In this document: positions 1 through 12,965 of the stretch, in pieces | Position numbering within the stretch: the first letter of the stretch is position 1 | Layout: every line of letters starts with the position of its first letter | Assembly: GCF_964355755.1 (NCBI RefSeq) | Contig: NC_092672.1 | Location: forward strand, 18,658,501-18,722,500 | DNA length: 64,000 bases | Direction of reading: 5' to 3' | DNA from: Antedon mediterranea | Taxonomy: Eukaryota > Echinodermata > Crinoidea > Comatulida > Antedonidae | Program-made: the position numbers and the translations under genes | Notes under the pieces: model-generated | Told to the model about the DNA's origin: nothing | The model's input: only the letters and a program-made list of their open reading frames with translations | The model's database searches: none

Positions 1-1722
1 TTATCGTAGGAGGAGATAGGAAAATGCGAAGCATCCTTGTATTATTGTCTGCGGGTATTTTTCAAGACGGACATCCATTAGACAGTGTATACCACGATCG
101 AAAAACACCCCTATTTAGGGCAAATCGTTGAACCTAAATTCGTTTTAATCGTCAATAACTAATTATCGAACTCAATTTAATTAGTAAACAGGGTTACATC
201 TGGTGGTTAAAATCAGTACCGAAAGTACGAACCAACTTTATATACCATCGAGTAAACATTCTAGAAATAACGCGCGATTTACCGAATTTTGCCCTTACGT
301 AAATTTATATATAAATTGCTACGAAAATGTTTGTAAATATACCAAACACCAATGATAAGTTTTGGAAGTAATGTCTTAACTATTGATCACAATGTAATGT
401 AAAATCATGTGTAAATCTGTGATGAGCGCCACAGTGACATGTGCTTTATAAAAAAGAAACCCTGCTAGGCTGCGCTGAATTTGTTCTTGATTGGCTGGTG
501 GATCAGTACAATTTAACTTCCACAAACCTGTCTTACCCCAGCCCCAAACATGGTGGTGGCTAGTGGTGGACTTTTTTATAGCTTCATTATGTTAACCCAG
601 TCGTGGCTTATGGTTTATAATTACCGAAAGCATAACACTATGATTTAAATTTAAATCATGTTTCGTGAAAACTTCACAATCGTATTGATAATTATGAGTT
701 ATCTATTTCATTTGTTTGTCATGTAAATATCAGGAAATAAATCTATAAATAGCTGTATGAATGAGTAATACAGGAGATTTAACATTCAAATTATGTTTAT
801 AGAACTCACAAGCTCACTTATGTTTATAGATAGATAACAACTCACAATCTCACTTTTACATTAATTTATGCATACTAAATTAATATCAAAACAATGACAC
901 TTATTTAGTAATTGCTTCAAAGTCAAATTAGCTATAAGCTAATTTTTGTTTAGATTTTGTCTTATACTATCTCTAATAGATCTATTTCAGTTTGACTTAC
1001 TGTATCCAAATAGACTTACCTCTAGCTGACTGCGAGGCCATGATGGACCTCCTCGTAAAGGCTTGATCTGTGAGACGTGCCGGCCTAGACTACGATGGAC
1101 AGATGAACATTCATCACATAGAACAACACCACGATTTATAGAAGCCCATGAAGGATCTAAATACAAAATGTATTTAATGTTTAGTAAACAATATATAGTA
1201 AAATTTTATCTATCCTGTAATTGGTAAGTTGCTCGCAGTTGTACAGTAAACAGTGAATTAAACTTTTACAGAAATTAAATTGCTGTCAGTCTGTCTCAGA
1301 ATTACGGAATAGAGAACGAGTAAAGTGGAGGACTGAAGGCAATGAACCACCAAGACTTTGGATATAAAAAAACAAGGTCAGAACATATCAAAACAGAAAA
1401 TATAGCTTTTTTAAAGATCTAATTTATTTTGTGCACATGTGTTCATATCAGGATTGTAAAAATTCAAATTAATCAGGCAGAAATTAAACACATTATTCGT
1501 CTTGAAATCCGCCTTGCTTTTTCTACAATCTTATCTGCAGAAATGTTACTAAAAACAGTTTCAATACACACATTTTATGAACAATTGATATTTATTTAAA
1601 TTTTACTTATAAATGATTTTATGTATTGTACAGTACAGTATATTTTATTTTATTTCAAGTACAGTACTTACAATACGATATTATTTATTTTTACTTTTTT
1701 TTAACAAGGTAAATATTGATTT
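1..1722. other. AT-rich intergenic sequence, no gene seen
   Basis: I see no ORF with recognisable protein character, no RNA gene and no clear element boundary. The stretch is AT-rich with short homopolymer runs. It may contain introns or untranslated parts of a gene lying to the left, which cannot be judged from here. Confidence 0.4.
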
Positions 1723-1840
1723 TTATATAACACCTAAATAAATTCCTGTCATTTGATTGGACGATTGTGGGTCACATGGCGTGCAATAGTACGCACTATT
1801 AAACGATCGTTTAATATAGTTAATAGTGCAATGTTTATTG
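1717..1840. repeat. Dispersed repeat, copy 1 (second copy near 41700)
   Basis: The stretch beginning ATAACACCTA and continuing through CATTTGATTGGACGA, GGGTCACATGGCGTGC and AATAGTACGCACTATT recurs at 41702-41800 with only a few differences. Two copies 40 kb apart with abrupt loss of similarity point to a mobile-element end or MITE. The overlapping minus-strand ORF (1723-2154) has no protein character and is judged a chance ORF. Confidence 0.6.
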
Positions 1841-2399
1841 AACATGGTGTCCCTTCCTTTAATGAGTACAAGCGAACGTATGTTGAATAGTGGTAACATC
1901 CTCGTTGCTTGTGTTTGCAAACATATGCTCCACAACTCCAAAATGTATTGTAGATGGAGAAGCATTCTATAGTACTTAAGTTTAGAGTTTACGATTTTTC
2001 TTTTTCTGTTTATAAATTTATTAATATGGTTGATATTTCTGAAATAAAAAGAAATTGAATTTAAATAGTACTTTTTTTCGTGTACGAAAAAAAATATATA
2101 TATTTTCGTGTTTGGAAAATATTTTTTGATACTATTGCTTTTGAAATACAACAACGCCAGTTATTTTGTAGTGCCACGAAGATTGAATGTGATGACTCTC
2201 TGGTTTTGCGATGGAAGTACATCTTTGAAGAGATATATGCACTAATTTAGATCAAAAAGGCATTTAAATTAGCTTTAGTATGATTTTGATTAATTAATGT
2301 GAACATTTCTACAAGACATAATTAGCTTATATGAGTAATCTAGCATTTTTTGTATACAAGGATCAAATAGAATGCGTTAGCTTTTATACGCTTAACACG

Positions 2400-2586
2400 C
2401 TGCACTGTGTATCGTTCTCACGCAGATAGGCTAAACACAGGCATATACCAGTGCGTACTGCGTAGGGCATATCTGATTGGTTGATTGCAGCCGCCATCTT
2501 GTTGGTTCTCTTTCCATGGAGAATCACTTTTTGAACTGCGATATAATATTGCAGTTTGCTATCTAGCCTTCGGCTATATAAAATCA
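2400..2586 (+). repeat. Dispersed repeat family R1, copy 1
   Basis: Contains CCATCTTGTTGGTTCTC, TCCATGGAGAATCACTTTTT and TAGCCTTCGGCTATATA. The reverse complement recurs at about 20565-20705. Partial copies lie at 5761-5842 and at 22661-22768, the latter just upstream of the ARMC5-like start codon. Copies diverge by substitutions and small indels. No coding potential is visible. Confidence 0.6.
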
Positions 2587-2590
2587 TTGG

Positions 2591-4135
2591 ATATTACTGA
2601 TCCATATGAGAGTAGGGTTAACATTGAGAGTTCTTGCTTATCTATGAGGAGATGTGTCTGTATACAACTAAAATCGAAAAACATAGTTAGAACATACCTA
2701 TATTCTCTACTGGTTTTATCCAAATTTGATTAGGGTTTAAAAGCAAACTGGAAATCTAAATGCGGGTTACAAACCTTAAGCAGAATACACTTAAATAATG
2801 ACTCAAGGAACTTCATCGGAATTGATGTTAGTGCAAAGAGTCTGAAGTTGTTAGCTGTAACAGGGCTGTTCCTTTTGGGTAGAGGTGTTATATATATACT
2901 CTGCTTAAAGATGAATTATCTTCAAAGACATGAAAAATTAAGAATTATAAATATCAGACTTTACTGTAATAAAGTATTTCACTATAAAAAAAAAAAAAAA
3001 CAAAAGTAAAGATGTAACTCATAAAAACAAAAATAAATGGTAAATTAAACCAAAAACTCATTTTAGTTACAGAAAATTTGACTAATTGTTTGCTTTAATT
3101 ACAGTTTTTTCAGAAAATCATGTTTTTTTGTGATCCATCCAATTTTTAATCAAAGTGAATTATGTTACATTAAAATGGAATACAAAAAAAACCCCCATTA
3201 AATTATACTCTATAAGCTACTCCTGCCCAGTAAGAAAAATGAACGAAAAAACGAAAGCGGTTAAAATGTTGACGAGCTCAAAGGTCAGTATATAATTCAT
3301 ATAGCATGTAAAAATGTCAATCTGCTAGTAAATTTAACTACCGGTGTCATTTAACATAATTTAATTCAAAGTTGTACGACTGCAAAAAATGTATTTAACT
3401 AAACAGAATACTGTATCTTATATGGTCTCTATACATGGTATGTTGGTGGCCAAGCTAGTGGGTGTTTATGTTAAATGGTGTGTATTGGTGTGATAATTTA
3501 CTGCATAAAATAACTTAAAAATTCAAAAAGATATGATACTGTAAATAAACATTGTGATCACTTTAATATCTTTTTAACAAGTTTAATCATCCATCGTCTA
3601 TTATCATATTACTGATACTCCATGACAAATGAAGCAATCTCATTGTCTACACAAATACAATTAATTCGCTCAATTTAAACCTAGACTAACCGAAATGATG
3701 GATACCACATAATACGAAGTAATACTGTTAAAAGTATGATTCAAGCATGATGCACAGCATGTTCAACAAGCCTGCAGCCAGACCTTTTTTAACTAGAAAC
3801 CAGTAGTGCAAAGTATTGTGTAATAATAGCGTACGCAATCAAGATACTAAATTGTATATTTTTTTACTTCCTTTGAAAAATATATTGTCCCACTATAATT
3901 TTTTTTAATGGTTTAGTTCAATATGTCATTTTAAAATAGTTATTCACTGTAACTTAAAGAAAAAAATAGTCACATAGATTGGAAATCAATAGGTTTTAGT
4001 TTTTCTCTCTTTTGACTATTAAAACTGCAAAATGGCCTACAGTATTCAAGGTCTTTTTTTTTTTATTATTAATCTTCATTTAATATTTTTAGGGGATATT
4101 ATTGTTGTTAATGTTATGTTTTATTTTTGATGAAC
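2591..4135. other. AT-rich intergenic sequence with poly-A tract
   Basis: No gene recognised. A poly-A run near 2987-3000 directly follows an AATAAA-containing stretch and could be the tail of an old retroposed sequence, but no body could be delimited. Confidence 0.35.
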
Positions 4136-5300
4136 CTGATCTTTGACGCGAGGGTGATGTTTCTGCCGCACCATATTGTCTTCAATTTTGCCAGTGCTGC
4201 TGTTGTTTGTGCTATCCTGGACAATATCTCTATTTAGGACCCTTCATCAGTCACAATAACTCCCAGATATTTAAAGCTGTTTACAGTTTCAAGTTTCTGG
4301 TCCCTTACTGTGACTACCGTTTTGATGCCCTGGGGATCTTTGTCTTCTCAGCACTGATCTCCATGCCGTATGCCTGTGAGGTCTTGTCCAGGTGCTTGAC
4401 AAGTCAGCTCCTCTTCACTACCTGCTAAACCATCAATGCCAATCGTTCTTTGCATCTTCTCCTACCTTGGCATTCCAGTCTCCCTGCACGATCAGGATGT
4501 CCTCCTTCGATACTTGATCCATCACCTCTTGCTGCTCCATATAAAATGTCTCTACTTCCTCATCTGAGTAGTTCGTGGTTGGAGCATACACCTGCACGAT
4601 AGTGATGATACGACATAAGACTTGTCGGTAGCCCATAACACAAGTTATTGTGTCTCTGCGGACTAAAAATCCTACTCCATGTTCATGTTTGTCATCTTTA
4701 CTGCTGTAATACAGCTTGTGCCCTTCATGGGTTGATGTATCCCTAAAGTTAATCCATCTCATCTCACAAAGTCCAAGAATCTTCCATCGGTCTCTTGCCA
4801 TTTCATGTGTTAGCTCTTTTATTTTTTTCTCTTCTGCACGCAATGTTGTGAGGTTTCACATGCTTATTTCAAAGTTCTCTCTTGTTTCTCTTTTGTTTCT
4901 TTTCACCGAGTCGGTATGGAATGAGTGGTAGTCTTTGTCATCATGTGTTTTGTCTTGAGGTCCTCCCACCTGGAGAATCGCCCTGGTTGTGAACAGGTAG
5001 CTGTTGAGTCCGTTGTGGAGCCTTTCCGCCTTGCCCGGTGAGCTGCATCGTTGAGGTCCTTCGCCCTGTCATGCCGTGTAATAGCACTACGCAATTTCTT
5101 TCAGGGTTTGCTCACTTAGCCTTTGCCAAGGCTACTTGCAAGGCAGCGGACGGCTCATGGAGGGCGGGGTCGTCTAACTCCCTGTACAGATGTGAAGCAT
5201 CTGCCCACTGCCTTTTTTGTTGTACACAGGTGCCCAACACATACAACAATTTTCTTGTTTCCGAAGGGTTTAATGGCAGTATAGCAGCCACTTAACGATG
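4136..5300 (-). mobile_element. Non-LTR retrotransposon relic with internal deletion
   Basis: On the minus strand, 4843-4433 encodes part of an APE-type endonuclease domain. Visible features are the KILGLCEMRW block, the HEHGVGFLV block, VQVYAPT and the catalytic-type GDWNAKVG block. Directly after it, at about 4432-4136, come residues typical of the end of a LINE reverse-transcriptase domain (IDGLAGSEEEL, FKYLGVIVTDEGS, a block ending in NITLASKI). Most of the reverse transcriptase is missing between them, and stops or frameshifts break the reading frame. The stretch 5300-4844 looks like the 5' part of the same element. The endonuclease resembles the RTE/BovB-like domain often labelled craniofacial development protein 2-like; the clade is tentative. 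The element is dead. Confidence 0.75.
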
Positions 5301-6629
5301 CTCATTCGCCTGTCGACAACAAAAGGAGTTAAGATGGACCAGTACATCACTCGACTCAACTGTCATTAAACAATTTCAAGAGCATGCTTTGATTATAGGA
5401 AGTAAACAAAATATTACGAATTAAGAGTAAAAATAAAATTTAATCACAAAAAAGATCAACATTTTAGAACTATTATGGAACCATTCTCAAGAACAAATGA
5501 GTAATTAACAACTTAAACAAACCAAAAACCACCAAAAGCTCCTCTCATTAATTATTAAACAATTTTGCTTTGATTGGGATGTTTCGTTTGAGACAAGATT
5601 ACAAATATCATATAAATTGGAAGAATTTGTTTCAATAAAGTATTCTCAATATATAGTTAAAATCTAAAAATATACATTTAAACTTAATATTTGCCTTGGT
5701 TTTTTTTTATGGTTCTTCAGAAAATAGTGTCAATTATTATTAATAGTTTTTAAAGCTTGGCTGCCATCTTGTAGAGAACTTCTCCATAAGATCCACCTTC
5801 ACTGCCACCTAGTCCGCCCTCTAGCCTTTGGCTCTATGGACTATTATAACTTTTTAAGACCATTTTTATTAAAATTTGTTGAATTAGTTTTTGTCAAACA
5901 ATGTGTTTGCCAGCATTAATGTGAATAAATATTTAGGCCTATTCTAGGGCCTGGATGATTCGATCATGCATATACATTTTATTATTAAATTTATTGTTAG
6001 TTTAAAAATAATTATAAACCCCACACATTTAAATCATTTTATTACTTTATTACATTCATTTATTACAGTCATATATCAACATTATTTACCATCAAACAAC
6101 AACAAAAACTGACTGAATCCGGGTGTTTATTGCTATGCAGGCATTCTTTGGGAAGGTTTTAGTAGGACCCTACAAAACTAAGCATAGATGCAGTAAGTGA
6201 GCTACTTAGGTAGTGCATTATAATGTCCTGGCTGGTTTAATGTTTTTAAAGTAATTAATTATTTTTACAAAACGTCAACAATTGCAAGGAAAGTGTCTTC
6301 CCTACCTAGTGAAACAAACCATTCAATATCCGTATGCATACTTCTAAACACCAAGTTTGATTATTTAGGACAAGTTTTATATTTAGAAACAAGTTTTATA
6401 TTTAGGAACGTAATTTTACCGTACCTTTAGCAAATAACGGAACTTAGGATACGGTACCGTATCTTTAGCCGTTCAATTAAATATTTTAAACTTAATTTTT
6501 CAGGAAATAATACATTTGAAAGTGTAGCTCACCTCACTTTGTTTGACAGAGATTGATTGTTTTTAAATTAACTAAATTCATATAAAACTACTAGGCCTAG
6601 GCCTTTACATCAAAACAGAGTGAGCTGAT
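5301..6629. other. Intergenic sequence with one partial R1 repeat
   Basis: No gene seen. A partial copy of repeat R1 lies at 5761-5842 (CTGCCATCTTGTAGAGAAC and CCGCCCTCTAGCCTTTGGCT). The remainder is AT-rich, with a TAGGCCTAGGCC cluster near 6593-6604. Confidence 0.4.
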
Positions 6630-6637
6630 GAATTAAG

Positions 6638-8239
6638 CAGTGGTGGCGCCAGCGGGGGGGCTACGGGGGCTCTAGCCCCCTCATCGGGGAGCCTAGCGCC
6701 CCCCCCCCCCCTCGGGGAACACGGGTACTTTTTGTCGGGGAATATAATATACAGTAAAAAACGTTCGCGTTCACTTCATATAACTTCAGCGCCTAGAAAA
6801 CCATGACGTTCCATTAACCGTGAGAGTACGTCAGAGAGCTATTACAGTATGCACTTTTATGCATTCATTTATTGCCAGCGATCTAACTTACTACTAAACA
6901 TTAGCTAGGTACGCACTTGTCTGGCAGTATCCCTTTGTACGAATCGTTCAACGTAGGGTCGAGACGCGTGATATCAAGTTCCATCCAGGGACCAAAATGT
7001 GTAATGTAGTTATTTTCCAGGCGAAGTTTACCGACGGTTACCGAAGGAAACACGGGTACTTTTTGTCGGGGAATATAATATACAGTAAAAAGCGTTCGCG
7101 TTCACTCCGTACTGTAGCTAGCTTCAGCGCCTAGAAAACCGCGACGTTTCATTGACCAGGAGAGTACGTCAGAGTGATATTATGCACTTTATATGCATTC
7201 ATTTATTGCCAGCGATCTAACTTACTACTAAACAATAGCTAGGTTCGCACTTGTCTGGCGGTATCCCTTTGTACGAATCGTTCAACGTTGGGTCGAGACG
7301 CGTGATATCATGTTCCATCCAGGGACCAAAATGTGTACTGTAGTTATTTTCCAGGCGAAGTTTACTGACGGTTACGTCGTGTACTGCGTCGACGTACGCT
7401 ACACTACAGCAAAAACGAATTAGGTTAATTGTTTGTATGTTCACCAATTTTTTTAATTTACAAGTAACCTTCTGTATTGTGGGGCACCTAAAATAAATTT
7501 TTCATCCATTACTAAACAAAAAAACATGCCATTTTCGCTTAGCCAACATCTTATTATAGCTAAGTTATTACATTTTCAATGTCCTGTATGTCATGAATTT
7601 CTCACCACTCGGAAGTCCAGATGGTACGCACGCATACACTTGAGAGGAATAAACTTATTTCCCCGACCGAAAAAGGTCTACGCTTGCGTTTTTTAAGCCT
7701 CTAGGCCTGATGTTTCGGAAGTATAAAATGCAATTTTTTGAAGACCTGCAGCTCTAGTTTTAAACAGTTTCTTAGCTCAGCCCCAACAATAAAGCTGGTC
7801 ATATTTCGAAGTACAAGAAGTCCATTTTCCGGGACTAACATCTCTATTTTTCAAACATTTCTTAGCTCAGTCACAACCTTGATAGGGACTTATATATTTT
7901 GTTTCATGTTTTGAAGTATAATAAGTCAAACTTCCGGGACCTCCAACTCTATTTTTCTAAATTTTCTTTGAACTTTTATTTTTTAAATTGAAAAATATGG
8001 ATTGAAACAGTCATCGCGCATCGTTTTTTTGCACGCAGTATTTTATTTATATAATGCATTATAAAAAATGGAAAAAATGGCTACCCTAAATCTGATTAAA
8101 ATGACCTCAAATGACGCTAGAACGCGTTGCTTCCGGGGGCCCTTGGTGGCCCCCAGCCTAGTGATGCTCGCTTCGCTCGCATAGCCCCCTCGTCGGGGAA
8201 TGTAGCCCCTGCGTCGGGAAGATCCTGGCGCCACCCCTG
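6638..8239. mobile_element. hAT-type non-autonomous DNA transposon, 1602 bp
   Basis: The element begins CAGTGGTGGCGCCAG and ends with the inverse of CAGGGGTGGCGCCAG, 14 of 15 terminal bases matching. It is flanked on both sides by the 8-bp direct repeat GAATTAAG (6630-6637 and 8240-8247). An 8-bp target duplication with CAG...CTG ends is characteristic of the hAT superfamily. No transposase reading frame is visible inside, so it probably depended on a related active copy. It contains an internal tandem duplication, annotated separately. The exact target duplication suggests a fairly recent insertion. Confidence 0.85.
6719..7376. repeat. 331-bp tandem duplication inside the hAT element
   Basis: The segment starting ACGGGTACTTTTTGTCGGGG at 6721 restarts at 7052, a period of 331 bp. 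Both copies carry TTCGCGTTCACT, CTTCAGCGCCTAGAAAACC, TTATTGCCAGCGATCTAAC and ATCCAGGGACCAAAATGTGT, and differ by scattered substitutions and one short indel. Confidence 0.8.
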
Positions 8240-8247
8240 GAATTAAG

Positions 8248-10020
8248 GTGCAGGTCCTGGTGGGTGCATTAAATTTAATAGGCTATTACTTAATAACTAT
8301 TGAATTTTTTACATTTTTTCGACAATCAATGTGTTAAGAAATAGATGTTTCAAAGGACAACTAATGTACAGTAGTGAGGTATTACTCGTGAGTAGGTTAA
8401 GATGAAGTATTGAAACCATTTTGAGTAATTTTAAGGGGTGGGTACGAAACTGCATTAGCGCCCAGTAGTGATACACATGTCATTGTTTGTAGGGGGCTAT
8501 TTTTGTACCTCCATGCTATACCTAAGGGTCCAGCCAGTCAATAGGCCTAGGCCTCCTAAACCCACTCACTCCGCCACCTCCAGCCAGTCAGAGTAGAGCA
8601 GCAATCCATCCAGGTCTGGCCTGGCTTAGCCTACGTTTTTACTTACCGCTTGCACTACAATCTGAGCAAATTTCTGTTGGCTGTCTAGATTTTCCTCTCA
8701 TTGTAAGTTTGCTCTTAACTAGTAGAGGAATTTTGCAAATAACCAAAATACATTGGATTTATGAACTAAAACTCCTCGGCTGTCGATCGACCAAACCCAG
8801 GTCGGAAGTTGTTTAGGAAAATACACTTCCTTATTTGGTTTGTTCGGTTTGTGTCAAAGGTTATTCAATCAAGAGTTGAGTGGGGGCGACACAACAATTT
8901 ACAATAATACTCTGAATATAAATCAATGTATTTCTTAATAGCTTTTACGTACGTAAATTGGTAAAAAAGGAACGTTAAGACGAAAAACAAGATACGAATT
9001 CATTGTTGACAAAGAAAGGGAAAGTTTTCAGTGCTGTAATATTGATTGATTTCACAATTATTTCTTGTTCAATATTGAAATTAGGCCTTAGTTAGGGCAT
9101 GGAGGTACCTCCATGGTTAGGGTCGGTGAGCTGATAATCATTCAATTCATTCACATATTATTGGTTTCCGTACGCAATGTAGTTATTATATCATCATCAT
9201 CAGCATAATATGGAAGTTTTTATTTCTGTTTGTAAAAGTTGAAATAAATGTCCCTGATGTAGACCTAATATCACATTGCGGCCTAATAGGCCTACTTTGG
9301 TAATTACATTTACACTTTAGGCAGGGAGGTCCACCTCCCTGCTTTACCCACTTACTACACATTTATTAATTAAAAATGTGCTCTCAGGCCATTCTAATAC
9401 TTATAGGCCTATTATTCAATTCACTTTGATTTTATATTTACCTAATAATTATAGAAGGACTGTCTCATATTTTTAAAATTATATTTAATCTACCATATAT
9501 TATTGTTATGCGAGGACATGAAAAATGAAGATTACTAAAAAAAAAAGATTTTGAATAGGCCATTTCGCAGTTTTACTAAAGCTAAATCACTTCGTAGAAA
9601 GAACTTTAACAAACATCACTTCACTCAAAATAAAAGGTTAAATTCAAACAAAAACTTATTGACTTACGATCCAATTATTGCTGATAATTATTATGATTTT
9701 TTTTTTCAGGGGACAATATCATCATTATGGGAGGCATACGATTTGTAAAAACGAAGTACAAGCTCCCTGCCTGATATTTAGCTTTGATTTAAAATCCCTC
9801 TAACTAAAGACAGGATCTAGAAGTGGTCTTACCATATTTAGGCCCCTAGAGCGAAATAAGTAAGAATGGTCACAGGCCTATCTTGCTTTCCAGAGTGAGG
9901 GTAAATGTAATAAGTTGGTTTATTTGTCCCCCTGTCCATTTTGAGCGTATTTAAAAAACTGCAGTATTTGCATAAATTTAAAAAGTCTATTTTACAGGGG
10001 ACATTTTGGAAAATGTTCAG
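8248..10020. other. Intergenic sequence without recognisable gene
   Basis: No convincing coding sequence. A perfect 16-bp palindrome ATGGAGGTACCTCCAT lies at 9099-9114, and a related imperfect one (GGGAGGTCCACCTCCC) near 9324. The 65-residue ORF at 9551-9748 is compositionally AT-driven and was not accepted as a gene. Confidence 0.4.
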
Positions 10021-10760
10021 TTGGGTTCACCCAAACTGTGGTCTTTAGTGTCTATTTAGAGAGAGTCTTTTAATTAGAGGGAGACCTGCATGATCCTTTC
10101 TCTCAAATGACGCTTGTTCAAATTAACTAACGATGTCTTCAATTAACTATTAAACAAATCTGTAACTATATTTTTATCTGCCACTGGTACGGTGAAACTG
10201 AATATAGCTGACCACTCAAAATATTGAGAGTTTTTAGTGGGGGCCTCTGTATTTTTAAAGATTTCTCGAAAATAGAGACTACAAAATTGAAAATGTGTAG
10301 TAAGAAAGAAATTTAAAAAAATGTGCATATTTTAAATATATAAACATATTGTTGTTTGTAGGGCCTATATTTATATAATATTAAATAATTAAAGTGTTTG
10401 GAAGAACTGTTGGGTATCAAAAGCTCATGAAATAGGCCTATGCTTCTAAATATTTTGTTCTAATGAAGGTCTGTGTTTCTAAGAAGTTTTGAAAACAGAG
10501 AATCTATATTCAAATGTCCCAATATTTTTGTGCGTGATTATCGATATTTCTCGAAAAAGAGATCGCCACTAAACTGATCAATATTGTGTACTTTAGAGAG
10601 TCTCTGTTTTTCAACAAATAATTTAAAAAACAGAGACCATAAGATATCTCGAAACACAGACCCCAACTAAAACTTCTTAATATTGTGATCCCTATTTTCG
10701 TGAAATCTTTGAAAATACAGAGGCACGACTAGAACTTTTCAATATTGTGTTAAGCTCTAT
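10020..10760. repeat. Degenerate repeats with GAGACC / TCTCGAAAA motifs
   Basis: Several diverged copies of a unit of very roughly 90 bp can be seen. They carry variants of TTTCTCGAAAAnAGAGACT, ACTTnTnAATATTG and GGTCTCTGTTTTT. A related stretch occurs at about 39200-39520 (AACAGAGACC, ATTGAGAAGTTTTATTGGGT). Copies are too diverged to set exact borders by eye. Confidence 0.45.
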
Positions 10761-10885
10761 CTACTGCACTATCAAACTTTATGTGACAACAAATGTGATG
10801 TGCCCAATGGTAGTGATATGCTTAAATATGGTACTGATAAGACTTCATCATGTCCATATTTGGGCACCTCACATTTTATACATGT
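10747..10885. repeat. MITE-like copy related to 39984-40113
   Basis: AAGCTCTATCTACTGCACTATCAAACTTTATGTGAC (10751-10786) matches the left arm of the short inverted-repeat element at 39984-40113. The stretch ends near a second ATATTTGGGCACCTCAC block (10856-10872). It appears to be a diverged, possibly incomplete copy. Confidence 0.45.
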
Positions 10886-11309
10886 CTCTGAGGATGACAT
10901 AATCATATAAACAGTAAGGCAAATTAATAGGCAAAATTAAATGTAAATTAAAAGTCAATTTAGCAGCCATTTAAAATGTTGATTGCCATCTAGAATTTTG
11001 GAGGACATTTTGGATTGGAACTCACATTCTAAATTAAAAGATACATGCCGAGGATGACATATCCACTTTAAAAAGTGGGGAAAGAACATTTTAATATCCA
11101 TTATGAATACAGTTTATATACTTTTGCCAGCCATTTTGAATTTTGGACGCTATCTTGGATTTGGAAAAAAGTAAGCGTGGCTCCAAAGATTATAGTGTTT
11201 GGATGAAAATTCCAAGTGGAAAATTCCATTGAGAAAACTGTGACAGAAAAAATCGCAGTTTTGTCCTGGTTTGGACCAGTGAAACATTTGATCTCCCATT
11301 TTTGTTTGT

Positions 11310-12045
11310 TTTTAGTCGCGTGGACGCGACTCTATAGTTCACTATGTCGGTCGGTTGGTCGGTCTGTCTGTCTGTCGGTCTGTCTGTCTGTCTGTCGGTC
11401 CGGTATCACTATGCGTTTTATCGCTTTCTGACCTTATCTTGATATCAGTTTAATCACAGTATATTCCTTATGGCCAGGAATCGATGTGGTTATGTTTTCA
11501 CGGTGCGCAATAAACAATTACGCGGTCTACGCACGATTTAACGAAATCACGTTTGTAATCATATCTTCACAACCATGAATCACAATTAAATAAAATTTGG
11601 TACTCATAAATTTCATGTTCAGGGCATAAATCATCATATGGCAATACAATTACGTGCGTAGCGCATGTAACGCATGCGTACGCGCGCTTAAAATTTTCAC
11701 AAATTTATTTTCGATGAAACAAGAGTACGTTTCAGGAAATTTTAAGCGTTTACAAAATTGTGCGCATATTTTTGCGCGCGCACTGCGCGTTAAATGTTAT
11801 TGCACACTCTTTTTGCCCGATTTCTGTTTTCTTGACTTACTTTTCAACTCGAAATTACGTTATACGAGCACGTCAAAAGTGACAGGCTACGCACGTGTAA
11901 ATTAAAAAAATATAAATGTTTTTAAACATTTCAACATTTTTAAACATGTTCAGTAATTTCGGTCAGTATAGTTCACTATGTCGGTCAGTATAGTTCACTA
12001 TGTCGGTCGGTCTGTCTGTCGGTCTGTCTGTCGGTCCGGTATCAC
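11310..12045. repeat. Repeat with GTCG/GTCT microsatellites at both ends
   Basis: A tetranucleotide array of GTCG and GTCT units lies at about 11345-11402. A shorter, similar one, each preceded by TAGTTCACTATGTCGGTC, lies at 11968-12035. The palindrome GTCGCGTGGACGCGAC occurs at 11314-11329. A related fragment (ACGCGACTCTA, GTCGGTTGGTCGGT) is present at 15515-15550. The ORFs crossing this region translate the microsatellite and are not genes. Confidence 0.6.
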
Positions 12046-12104
12046 TATGCATTGTAACACGCGACTTAATGGCTGTTGGCCTTGTTCTATTTAAATTCCT
12101 GTAG

Positions 12105-12965
12105 CCTAATTCCGTACCAAATTGCGTTTCAGTTTTGATATTGTAAATTTAACATTACTACATTATAGGCAAAATATTGGTAAAAATGTGTATTAAAAAA
12201 ATATGCCATTAAGTTCCATTTTTATTAAAAATACAATTCTTGAAAAATTGTAATTTTTGAAAAAAAATAAAAGGTTACCATTTTCACCCAAAAACTTTAC
12301 AATTTTTACATGTAAACATATCTTTTTATATGATTGTTCAATTTGATGCCTCGCAATTTTTAAATTGTTATCTCTTTGTATTTTTATTGTTTGCTTATAA
12401 TTATGTTCAAGTGCAGTATATGGAGAGCCATCTCGATAGTGCTTTGCACTCATGGCAATCCTCAGGATGCTGCACCGCTGTCTTGTTGTCATGTTTTTTG
12501 TGTGCCTGAAAATTGAATAAAATAAATAAAATAAATAAATCTTGTTTGGTATCATTAGATATATAATTAGAATTGCTATATATGATACTTTATTTGATAA
12601 AATATGTTACATCAGTCATAAGTTATATATAAATACCAAATTTGACCTCGAATTTTGAGTGTTTCTATTTAAATGCGGATAATTCCGTACCAAATTACGT
12701 TTCAGTTTTTATATTGTAAATTTTACATAACTTATTGAAACATTTAAATTTTGGAGTATAACAAAAATATAAGTAGAAATAAAAAAAATTACAATTTTCA
12801 CCTAAAAACTATACCAAGTTTGTATGTAAACATATCAAGTTTGCTATCATTAAATAGATAATTGAAATAGCTATTATACGATACTTTATTGATAAAATAT
12901 TCTATAGGCCTACCAGTCACATGTATCTAAAAATTTGAAATATTTGACCTCTAATGACCCCTAAA
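12105..12965. repeat. Diverged direct duplication
   Basis: ATTCCGTACCAAATTGCGTTTCAG at about 12110 recurs as ATTCCGTACCAAATTACGTTTCAG at about 12673. Further pairs in the same order are the TTTTCACCCAAAAACT and TTTTCACCTAAAAACT blocks, and the GATACTTTATTTGATAAAATAT and GATACTTTATTGATAAAATAT blocks. The first copy carries roughly 250 bp of extra sequence. Origin unknown. Confidence 0.55.

Noticed and set aside
1723-2154. 143-residue minus-strand ORF
   Set aside because: Composition is that of AT-rich DNA, and its C-terminal part overlaps a dispersed repeat.
9551-9748. 65-residue plus ORF
   Set aside because: Lys/Asn-rich from AT bias; no splice or homology support.
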